Source: Tardiphaga sp.
Lineage (GTDB): Bacteria; Pseudomonadota; Alphaproteobacteria; Rhizobiales; Xanthobacteraceae
Assembly (NCBI GenBank): GCA_014377915.1
Contig: JACMOT010000331.1
Coordinates: forward strand, 1 to 11,277
Reading direction: 5' to 3'
DNA length: 11,277 bases
The position numbers and the translations under genes are program-made. The notes under the pieces are model-generated. The model was not told where the DNA came from. It made no database searches and was given only the letters and a program-made list of their open reading frames with translations. Of the stretch, positions 5,172-11,277 are shown in pieces (the first letter of the stretch is position 1; the number at the start of each line of letters is the position of its first letter).

Positions 5172-6731
5172 TTATCTGACGATCATCGGGAATGTCACGG
5201 CAATCACCCAGGCGAACACCGCGGCATTGGCCAGCGCGCCGGGCAGCGGATGGTGGGTGGCACGGTAGCACCATTGGCTGATCAGGCCGAACGCAAAGAA
5301 CAGCAGCAGGATCGCCAGCACGATGATCGCGAGGAAGAACAGCTTTGTTGGATTCAGCGCCACGGCGATTGCCAGCGACAAAAGGAAGGCGAATTTCGTC
5401 AGCGGATAGGCGCCGCGTCGGGCGCCGGCGCCGCGCGTCAGCCATTCATCGGCGATGAAATAGGGCAGCGCGCCGGCCGCGATCGCGGCCATTACCGGCC
5501 AACGCAGTGGAATTGGCCAGAACGAGAATATGTAAGTGTCCAGCGCCAGGCCGAAGCCGATGATGTTGTAGGCGGCCACCGCGAGCGCCGCGAGGATGAT
5601 GGACCGCTTCGAAATTGTGGCTGTCGCCGGTTCCGTTGGCCGCAGCCATAACAGCATCGTGCCGGTCAACGCGCCATACAGCAGGAAGTGCAGCGCGAGA
5701 TAATCGCCAAGCAGGATCGGTAAGAAATCGGTCGGCAGCTTGCACAGCAGCAGTGGCGTCAGCACGGCCGGCGCGAACGTCGCCAACAGCAGGGGCTTCC
5801 AGCTCAGGCCGCTGCCCGCAGGCGCCGCGGCAACCCGCGGCAGCACCGAGGATAGTGGCCAGGCCAGCGCGATCAGCCCACCGAACAACAGCGCCAGCGA
5901 AACGCCGCGGCGATCGACGAAGCTGTCACCGGTGAGGCCGAAAGCCTGGTTCAGCCATTGCCGCGCGGCGATCATGCTGTCGTGGCTGTACAGCACGCCG
6001 ATATGCTCGACGCCGGACGCCAGCACCAGTTTTCGCGCGGTGCCCTGCGTAAAATCGCCGTAGGTCTCGTTGGCCACCGCCTTGCCTCCCGTCGCGAGGC
6101 CGACGATCCGCAGCCCCTCGTCGCGCAGCATCTGGGGTTCGAGAGCGCCGACGATCACCAGCAGATTATGCGGGCTGCTCGCGGTGACCACCGGCGAGAA
6201 CACCGACACCGCGACGGTGGCTTGCACATCCGGATTTGCCTGCGCGTAGCGCACCACGATATCCGAGGCCATTGAATGGCCGAGCACCGCGAGCCGCCCG
6301 TCGCCGCCCGGCAGCGCGCGGGCAAAGGTCACGACCTCGCCAAGTTCCTTCTGCAGCGCGGCGGTGATACCGGTGCCTTCGCTGATGTCGCCACGCATCG
6401 ACCGCGGATTGCGGCCGTGGCCGAGGAAATCCAAGGTGACCGCGAGATAACCGTTGCGTGCCAAAGTGAGTGCGAATGGCTGCATCAGCTGTTGCGAACC
6501 GGCAAAGCCATGGGCGATCACCACGACAGGCGCGGGCGTGTCGCCCACGGGCCGGAACACCGTCACCGGCGTGGTACCGACGATCGCGCGGGAGATCTGC
6601 AATCCATGCCCGGCATCACTCAGGTTGAGGATAGAAATTGCGATGGCGCCGATCGCCAGCAGCGCAACCGCGCCCTTGGCCCAAATCGCCGCGCGCATGG
6701 TCGGTGATCCCGGCGGCGGGCGACCCGGCAT
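5172..6731 (-). CDS. Alpha/beta hydrolase fused to a multi-spanning membrane domain
   Basis: This gene encodes 519 residues in two parts. An N-terminal membrane anchor (about 18-36) leads into an alpha/beta hydrolase domain (45-265). VVVIAHGFAGS (69-79) is the oxyanion loop, DFLGHG (101-106) is a conserved turn, and GHSMAS (151-156) is the nucleophile elbow with Ser153. His243 in GVEHIG is the probable catalytic histidine, and Glu198 in GALEPQ is a candidate for the acid. From about 277 to the end there are seven or eight hydrophobic helices (near 277-297, 312-331, 335-362, 376-400, 411-428, 444-461, 464-486 and 498-516). The hydrolase domain probably faces the periplasm, held by the membrane part. 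The substrate is unknown; a lipid-like ester is possible. The ATG at 6731 lies 3 bases after the DUF3422 stop, suggesting coupling; Met12 (6698) is an alternative start. Confidence 0.8.
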   Translation of the reverse strand: MPGRPPPGSPTMRAAIWAKGAVALLAIGAIAISILNLSDAGHGLQISRAIVGTTPVTVFRPVGDTPAPVVVIAHGFAGSQQLMQPFALTLARNGYLAVTLDFLGHGRNPRSMRGDISEGTGITAALQKELGEVVTFARALPGGDGRLAVLGHSMASDIVVRYAQANPDVQATVAVSVFSPVVTASSPHNLLVIVGALEPQMLRDEGLRIVGLATGGKAVANETYGDFTQGTARKLVLASGVEHIGVLYSHDSMIAARQWLNQAFGLTGDSFVDRRGVSLALLFGGLIALAWPLSSVLPRVAAAPAGSGLSWKPLLLATFAPAVLTPLLLCKLPTDFLPILLGDYLALHFLLYGALTGTMLLWLRPTEPATATISKRSIILAALAVAAYNIIGFGLALDTYIFSFWPIPLRWPVMAAIAAGALPYFIADEWLTRGAGARRGAYPLTKFAFLLSLAIAVALNPTKLFFLAIIVLAILLLFFAFGLISQWCYRATHHPLPGALANAAVFAWVIAVTFPMIVR

Positions 6732-6734
6732 GGC

Positions 6735-8072
6735 TCAGTCTTCGCCGGAAATATGCTTGCGCCGGATCCGCCGCACCGTCCACCAGATCGCCAATGCCGC
6801 CACGGGCACGAAGCCGGCGGTGACGATGCTCGGTTCCAGATGCAGCCTGCCGCTGTCATGGGCGGCCTTGGCGAGATAGCCGAACAGGCTGACCACGTAA
6901 TAGGTGATGGCCGCCACCGACAGGCCTTCCACGGTGGTCTGCAGCCGCAGTTGCAGCCGGGTCCGGGCGTTCATGGATTTCAGCAGTTCCTGGTTCTGCT
7001 GTTCGAGTTCGACATCAACGCGGGTGCGCAGCAAATTGGCGGCGCGCGCCAGCTTGACCGCCAGATTGGACTGTCGGTTCTCGATGGTCACGCAGGTGCG
7101 CAGCGCCGGATTCATGCGGCGGGCGAGGAAGGAGGACCAGGTCGGCAGGCCGCCGACCTTGCGCTCGCCGATGGTCTGCAGCCGCTGGGTGACGATGTCC
7201 TCATAGGCCCGGCTGGCGCCGAACCGGAACCCGCTGATGGCGGCGCCAGCCTCGACATCGGCGGCCAGCGCCGTGAGTTCGTCGAGCAGCCGGTGATTGC
7301 TCGGCAGGTCACCGGGGCGGCGCATTTCCTGGGTGACTTCCGCCAGCCGCTGCTCGCTGGCAGCGATCGAGGGCGCCAGCCGCTGCGCCTCGGGCAGGCC
7401 GAGCAGCGCCAGGGTTCGGTAGGTTTCCAGTTCGATGACGCGCTGCGCGAGCGCCCCGGCGCGTTCGGCCGGCATGCCGCGATCGATCAGCAGGATGCGG
7501 ACGAACCCCGACGGCCCCGTCTGGAAGTCGGTGGCATAGATCGCGGCGCCGTCGGAATTTTCCGCCACCGCCAGGCTGGCGCGGTCGAATAACAGCTCCG
7601 GCGCAGTGCGCTCGCCGTCTTCGGCCATTGCGTGCAAGTCGATCGCCACCAGCAGCGGTCCGGGCTGCGGCACCAGCCTCATCGGCGATGCCAGGGAGGC
7701 CGCGTCGGGGTGAAACGGGCTACCGCCGGGCGGCGAGCGCATCTCCCAAGTATAGGTGGTGAACTCGGAATGCTGTTCCCAGCGTAGCGTAATGCTGCCG
7801 AACGGCACGCGGTGGTGCTTCTCGCTGGGGCCGGGCGGCGGCAGGCCGCGGGCCACGCAGAACACCACCAGATTGGCGCGGTCGGCCTGGGCCAGGGGGC
7901 CGGTGGTGTCGAAGGCAAAATGAATGATCCGGCAGGGCACCTCGATGGCAGTAAAGGGCCGCGCATGGACCTCGCCGAGCACCGCCGCACGCAGCGGGTG
8001 TGGCACCAGATGCGCGCCTTCGCCATCGCCGATCAGGACTTCAGCACTCACGCGCGTCCTCATTCCAGCCAT
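6735..8072 (-). CDS. DUF3422 family membrane protein
   Basis: This gene encodes 445 residues, a typical length for DUF3422. The N-terminal HPLRAAVLGEVHARPFTAIEVPCRIIHFAF region (about 25-54) is the family hallmark, together with FGSITLRWEQHSEFTTYTWE (about 91-110). A long helical, partly coiled-coil region precedes the membrane part (about 250-382, including VELEQQNQELLKSMNARTRL). Two membrane helices close the protein at about 383-405 and 415-432, followed by a basic cytoplasmic-type tail (RRIRRKHISGED). The function is unknown. The start at 8072 is preferred over ATG 8063 because GGTGA lies 3 bases before 8072, although that spacing is tight; a short CCGGC/GCCGG dyad (8079-8094) overlaps this leader. 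It is the first gene of a three-gene operon and is transcribed divergently from the hemC-bchID genes. Confidence 0.87.
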   Translation of the reverse strand: MAGMRTRVSAEVLIGDGEGAHLVPHPLRAAVLGEVHARPFTAIEVPCRIIHFAFDTTGPLAQADRANLVVFCVARGLPPPGPSEKHHRVPFGSITLRWEQHSEFTTYTWEMRSPPGGSPFHPDAASLASPMRLVPQPGPLLVAIDLHAMAEDGERTAPELLFDRASLAVAENSDGAAIYATDFQTGPSGFVRILLIDRGMPAERAGALAQRVIELETYRTLALLGLPEAQRLAPSIAASEQRLAEVTQEMRRPGDLPSNHRLLDELTALAADVEAGAAISGFRFGASRAYEDIVTQRLQTIGERKVGGLPTWSSFLARRMNPALRTCVTIENRQSNLAVKLARAANLLRTRVDVELEQQNQELLKSMNARTRLQLRLQTTVEGLSVAAITYYVVSLFGYLAKAAHDSGRLHLEPSIVTAGFVPVAALAIWWTVRRIRRKHISGED

Positions 8073-8189
8073 CGATCACCGGCGAACCAGCCGGCTTTCC
8101 TGACTACCATTGCGCGCCGCGGGATAGAAGCTGATTCATCCTGACTGTGAAGGCGGGCCCGGTGATCCGCGGGAAATAAGAGCATCCGT

Positions 8190-8228
8190 TTGCATTCCGT
8201 TGCCGGCTGGCTTTAATCTCCTGGCAAC
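8190..8228 (+). promoter_or_regulatory. Possible promoter and overlapping dyad before hemC
   Basis: TTGCAT (8190-8195) and TTTAAT (8212-8217) are 16 bases apart and resemble a sigma-70 promoter, with a better -10 than -35. An inverted repeat GTTGCC (8199-8204)/GGCAAC (8223-8228) straddles the -10. The canonical photosynthesis repressor site TGT-N12-ACA (PpsR/CrtJ) and an FnrL-type TTGAT-N4-ATCAA were looked for in 8073-8290 and not found. Promoter calls by eye in high-GC DNA are weak. Confidence 0.3.
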
Positions 8229-8261
8229 AGGTTCCGCGTCAATTGCGCGGTCGACGGGGAT

Positions 8262-8265
8262 GGAG
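8262..8265 (+). promoter_or_regulatory. Ribosome binding site GGAG that decides the hemC start
   Basis: GGAG lies 8 bases before GTG 8274, 5 bases before TTG 8271 and 20 bases before ATG 8286. The spacing favours the GTG start, although the ATG start would give the N-terminus most like other HemC proteins (MRIGTRKS). A non-ATG start would be consistent with limited expression. Confidence 0.5.
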
Positions 8266-8273
8266 CGTGCTTG

Positions 8274-9257
8274 GTGACAGTTTCTATGCGTATCGGCACG
8301 CGAAAGAGCACGATGGCGCTAGCGCAGACCGAAGAGATCGCGCGGCGGCTGTTGGTGGTGGCGCCAGAGCTCGATGTCGAGATCGTCAAGTTCGACCCGG
8401 TGGGTGACCGCGACCAGACCAGCAACCTGCTACGCCATGGCGGCAAGGGTGGCGCCTTTGTCGGCGAGATCCGCGCCGCGGTGCGGGCCGGCACGCTGCA
8501 GGCCGCGATGCATTCGCTGAAGGACATGCCCGGCAATGAAGATACGCCCGGCCTGGTGATCGGCGCGGCGCTGGTGCGCGATCCGCCGACCGACGCGCTG
8601 GTGCTGCGCGATGGCGTGACGTTGGAAGATCTGCGGCGTACGCGTGGCGAAGGCTTCAAGATCGGCACCAACGCCGTGCGGCGCCCCGCCTATGCGCGGC
8701 GGCTGTTTCCGGCGATCGAAGTGATTCACTTCCGCGGCGCCGCCGACACCCGGGTGCGCAAACTCGACGGCCGCGAGATGCAGCGGCTGCCGGGCGGCGG
8801 CGAGGTCGGTCCGGCCGATGCGCTGATCATGGCGCGCTCCGGCCTCGAGCGCGTCGGGCTGGCGCACCGCATTGCCCATGATTTCTCGATCGAGGAGATG
8901 CTGCCGGCCGCCGGGCAGGGCATCGTCGCGGTGGAATGCGCGGCGTCGGACTGGGCGACGCGGCGCTATCTGTCGCTGATCGACGATCCCGCCGCACGGC
9001 TGTGCTGCGACGCCGAACGCGAAGTGCTCTGGGTGCTGAACGGCCACTGCAATTCGCCGATCGCGGCCTATTCGATCATCAGCGGTCACGACATGTCGAT
9101 GACCGCCTCGGTGCTCGACGAGGCGGGCGGTCATTTCATCGAAGTGACGCGCTCGGGCCCGGCGGACCGGCCGCGCGAACTCGGTCGCGCCGTCGGGCTC
9201 GATTTGCTGCACAAGGGCGCCGGCGAGATCATCGAACGCAGCCGCCCCGAACCATGA
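8274..9257 (+). CDS. hemC: Hydroxymethylbilane synthase (porphobilinogen deaminase), divergent type
   Basis: This cytosolic enzyme joins four porphobilinogen units into hydroxymethylbilane, the common precursor of haem and bacteriochlorophyll. It has 327 residues from GTG 8274. Key residues are kept: RIGTRKS (6-12), GGKG lid glycines (56-59), HSLKDMP with Lys83/Asp84 (the catalytic aspartate), IGTNAVRR (130-137), FRGAADTR (153-160) for substrate acetate groups, LPAAGQG (210-216), and NGHC with Cys259, which carries the dipyrromethane cofactor. It is unusual: the lid loop after GGKG has one extra residue (GGAF in place of GLF), and about 12 extra residues ([14 protein letters not shown] region, 167-180) lie before the [14 protein letters not shown] strand compared with the E. 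coli enzyme. It heads the operon with bchI 16 bases downstream, so it may supply tetrapyrrole specifically for bacteriochlorophyll. It appears active, but a second, housekeeping hemC elsewhere is likely (inference). Confidence 0.88.
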   Translation: MTVSMRIGTRKSTMALAQTEEIARRLLVVAPELDVEIVKFDPVGDRDQTSNLLRHGGKGGAFVGEIRAAVRAGTLQAAMHSLKDMPGNEDTPGLVIGAALVRDPPTDALVLRDGVTLEDLRRTRGEGFKIGTNAVRRPAYARRLFPAIEVIHFRGAADTRVRKLDGREMQRLPGGGEVGPADALIMARSGLERVGLAHRIAHDFSIEEMLPAAGQGIVAVECAASDWATRRYLSLIDDPAARLCCDAEREVLWVLNGHCNSPIAAYSIISGHDMSMTASVLDEAGGHFIEVTRSGPADRPRELGRAVGLDLLHKGAGEIIERSRPEP

Positions 9258-9273
9258 CAATGTAGGATTTCGC

Positions 9274-10296
9274 ATGGCGTCAGTGTTTCCGTTTTCGGCG
9301 ATCGTCGGACAGGACGAGATGAAACTGGCGCTGCTGATCGCAGCCGTCGATCCCAAGGTTGGCGGCGTGCTGGCCTTCGGCGATCGTGGCGCCGGAAAAT
9401 CCACCGCCGTGCGTGCGCTGGCGGCGCTGCTGCCGAAGATGAAGGTGGTCGCCGGCTCGCGCTACAATTGCGATCCGGAGCGGCCGGAGGAATTCTCCGA
9501 CGAGAGCCGCGCGCTGGCCGCAAGAGGTCCACTGAAGATCGCGCAGGTCCCTGTGCCCGTCGTCGACCTGCCGCTCGGCGCCACCGAGGACCGCGTCGTC
9601 GGCGCGCTCGATCTGGAACGCGCGCTCGCCAGGGGCGAGAAGGCGTTCGAGCCTGGCCTGCTGGCGCGCGCGCATCGCGGCTTCCTCTATATCGACGAAG
9701 CCAATCTGCTGGAGGATCACCTCGTAGATCTCTTGCTCGACGTCGCGGCCTCCGGCGAGAACGTCGTCGAACGCGAAGGCTTGAGCATCCGCCATCCCGC
9801 GCGTTTTGTCCTGGTCGGCACCGGCAATCCGGAGGAAGGCGAGCTACGCCCGCAACTGCTCGATCGCTTTGGCCTGTCGGTGGAGGTGAAGACGCCCGAC
9901 AATCTCAAGGACCGCATCGAGGTGGTGCGCCGCCGCGATGCTTTCGAGCGCGACGGCGCGGCGTTTATTGCGAGCTGGGCGAAGGAGGAGACTAAACTGC
10001 GCAAGAAAATTGTCGTCGCGCGCGAACGCTCGCCCTCGGTGGCGGTGTCCGACGCGGCGCTGGAACGCGCGGCGACTTTGTGTATGACGCTTGGGACGGA
10101 CGGGTTGCGCGGTGAACTCACGCTGATGCGCGCGGCGCGCGCACTCGCCGCTTTGGAGGGCGCCAGCGATGTCACCGACGCGCATCTGAAGCGCATCGCG
10201 CCGTCGGCGCTTCGGCATCGGCTGCGCCGCAATCCGTTCGACGACGCCGGCTCCAGTGTCCGCGTTGATCGCGCCGTTGCTGAGATTTTCGGATGA
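9274..10296 (+). CDS. bchI: Magnesium chelatase ATPase subunit I
   Basis: This gene encodes 340 residues, the usual BchI length. It is an AAA+ ATPase that forms a ring with BchD and drives insertion of Mg2+ into protoporphyrin IX on BchH, the first committed step to bacteriochlorophyll. It opens with the conserved [16 protein letters not shown]. Walker A is GDRGAGKST (36-44). FLYIDEAN (137-144) is Walker B with Asp141/Glu142. [20 protein letters not shown] (182-201) covers sensor 1 Asn185 and the Arg198 region. [14 protein letters not shown] (277-290) is the sensor 2 helix. The characteristic insertions of the family (around 85-105 and the [13 protein letters not shown] hairpin) are present. 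AGGA at 9264-9267 is 6 bases before the ATG. The stop overlaps the start of bchD as ATGA. The match to photosynthetic BchI is close; the related cobalt chelatase subunit CobS lacks this layout. Confidence 0.96.
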   Translation: MASVFPFSAIVGQDEMKLALLIAAVDPKVGGVLAFGDRGAGKSTAVRALAALLPKMKVVAGSRYNCDPERPEEFSDESRALAARGPLKIAQVPVPVVDLPLGATEDRVVGALDLERALARGEKAFEPGLLARAHRGFLYIDEANLLEDHLVDLLLDVAASGENVVEREGLSIRHPARFVLVGTGNPEEGELRPQLLDRFGLSVEVKTPDNLKDRIEVVRRRDAFERDGAAFIASWAKEETKLRKKIVVARERSPSVAVSDAALERAATLCMTLGTDGLRGELTLMRAARALAALEGASDVTDAHLKRIAPSALRHRLRRNPFDDAGSSVRVDRAVAEIFG

Positions 10297-11277
10297 GCGC
10301 GGCGCGCTGGGCCGATGCCATGGTCGCGGCGCGATTGTTCGCCGTCGATCCCGCCGGCACCGGCCTGCTGCTGCGCGCCCGCGCCGGACCGGTCCGCGAG
10401 CGCTTTCTGGCGCTGCTGCGCGCGGCGCTGCCGGCAATGCCTCCGCTGAAACACCTGCACGTGGCAATTGCCGATGGTCGGCTGCTCGGCGGCTTGGATC
10501 TCGACGCCACGCTGCGCGCCGGCCGGCCGGTGGCCGAGCGCGGAGTGCTGGCCGAGGCCGATGGCGGCGTGTTGCTGCTGGCGATGGCGGAGCGCATGTC
10601 GCCGGCAACCGTGGCGCATGTCACGGCCGCGATGGATTCGGGTGAATGCCTGGTCGAGCGCGACGCCCTGTCCCTGCGTCTGCCGGCGCGGTTCGGCGTC
10701 GTGGCGCTCGACGAGGGCCTCGAGGACGAAGGCGCCGCGGAAGCACTGTGCGACCGGCTGGCATTGCATGTCGATCTCGACGATGTCGCGTGGGGCGACA
10801 CCGTCGAATTCGCCATCGATGCGAATGATATCGCAGCGGCGCAAGCGCGGCTCGCATCGCCGCGGGGGAGCGATGCGCAAATCGAGGCGCTGTGCGCCGC
10901 CGCCGCCGCGCTCGGCATCGTTTCGCTGCGCGCGGTGTTACTGGCGCTGCGCGTCGCCCGCGCCAGCGCGGTGCTGGCCGGTCATGCGCATCTCGGGCAG
11001 GACGACGTCGCGCTGGCGGCACGTCTGGTGCTGGCCCCGCGCGCGCGAATTCTTCCCGAGCGACAGGAACCGCAACCGGCCGAGCCGCCGCCCGAGCCCG
11101 ACGACCCGTCGGGCGATCGTGCGCCGGAGGACGAGCCGGCGCCGTATCCCGGTCGCGCGCTCGATGAAATCATCCTCGCCGCCGCGCAGGCGGCAATCCC
11201 GCCGGGCGTATTGGCGGCGTTGCAGGCCTCCGGCGGGCGCGCGCAAGCGCGTTCCTCCGGCAGGGCGGGGGCCTGGC
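10293..11277 (+). CDS. bchD: Magnesium chelatase subunit D (5' part, cut by window edge)
   Basis: The frame is open from ATG 10293 to the right edge, giving 328 residues; the C-terminal integrin-I (von Willebrand A) domain with its MIDAS metal site is outside the window. The N-terminal part (about 1-255) is an AAA+-like module without a usable Walker A, as expected for BchD, which forms a platform for BchI rather than hydrolysing [26 protein letters not shown] (80-102) is the strand pair equivalent to Walker [34 protein letters not shown] (224-256) is the family's closing helix block. It is followed by an acidic, proline-rich linker ([20 protein letters not shown] region, 258-285), also typical. 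The start overlaps the bchI stop by 4 bases, so the two proteins should be made in coupled amounts. In relatives bchO often follows; that cannot be seen here. Confidence 0.94.
   Translation, partial: MSAARWADAMVAARLFAVDPAGTGLLLRARAGPVRERFLALLRAALPAMPPLKHLHVAIADGRLLGGLDLDATLRAGRPVAERGVLAEADGGVLLLAMAERMSPATVAHVTAAMDSGECLVERDALSLRLPARFGVVALDEGLEDEGAAEALCDRLALHVDLDDVAWGDTVEFAIDANDIAAAQARLASPRGSDAQIEALCAAAAALGIVSLRAVLLALRVARASAVLAGHAHLGQDDVALAARLVLAPRARILPERQEPQPAEPPPEPDDPSGDRAPEDEPAPYPGRALDEIILAAAQAAIPPGVLAALQASGGRAQARSSGRAGAW

Noticed and set aside
5161..5445. Upstream extension of the DUF427 frame into the hydrolase gene
   Set aside because: The extra residues are Arg/Pro-rich shadow translation of the hydrolase C-terminus. 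GGAG 5 bases before the ATG at 5160 fixes the start.
8430..9404. A 324-codon minus-strand open frame opposite hemC
   Set aside because: It shows no conserved motif and is biased to Arg/His/Ala/Gly. The plus strand has clear HemC motifs over the same interval.
9717..10880. A 387-codon minus-strand open frame opposite bchI and bchD
   Set aside because: It is antisense to two well-recognised genes, low in complexity and rich in Arg/Ala/Ser/Gln, so it is a shadow frame of GC-rich coding DNA.

Overview
The window is high-GC DNA from an alphaproteobacterium. The right end carries bacteriochlorophyll genes (bchI and the 5' part of bchD). The small Gly/Arg-rich secreted protein and the MctP/DUF3311 and DUF3422 families fit a phototrophic member of the Bradyrhizobium/Rhodopseudomonas group. 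That placement is inferred from gene content only; no rRNA or other phylogenetic marker is present.

Layout, left to right. (1) 1-692, minus: the N-terminal 230 residues of a NodU/CmcH-type carbamoyltransferase, cut by the left edge. (2) 693-1051: a divergent intergenic region with several dyads. (3) 1052-1390, plus: a small secreted Gly/Arg-rich protein, followed by two stem-loops. (4) 1587-2699, plus: an Old Yellow Enzyme of the YqjM/XenA class, preceded by a perfect 18-bp palindrome (1506-1523) and followed by a 19-bp stem-loop. (5) 2708-2887: four consecutive predicted stem-loops. (6) 2965-4645, plus: an overlapping gene pair, a DUF3311 small membrane protein and an MctP-like sodium:solute symporter. 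A 9-bp hairpin lies at the convergent junction. (7) 8072 down to 4663, minus: a compact three-gene operon encoding a DUF3422 membrane protein, an alpha/beta hydrolase fused to a multi-spanning membrane domain, and a DUF427 protein. (8) 8274 to the right edge, plus: a divergent hemC (hydroxymethylbilane synthase), bchI and bchD (5' part), spaced 16 nt apart and then overlapping by 4 nt.

The right-hand operon makes biochemical sense. HemC builds the linear tetrapyrrole that leads to protoporphyrin IX, and BchI/BchD are two of the three magnesium chelatase subunits that commit protoporphyrin to bacteriochlorophyll. The HemC copy is unusual in sequence: it keeps the catalytic residues but has a roughly 12-residue insertion and a changed lid loop, so it may be a copy dedicated to photosynthesis. 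The other blocks look like independent metabolic or transport units.

The features most worth a second look are the divergent HemC heading bchID, the stem-loop array before the symporter genes, the perfect palindrome before the ene-reductase, and the DUF3422/hydrolase/DUF427 operon transcribed divergently from the bch genes. I saw no tRNA, rRNA, CRISPR array, insertion sequence or phage gene.
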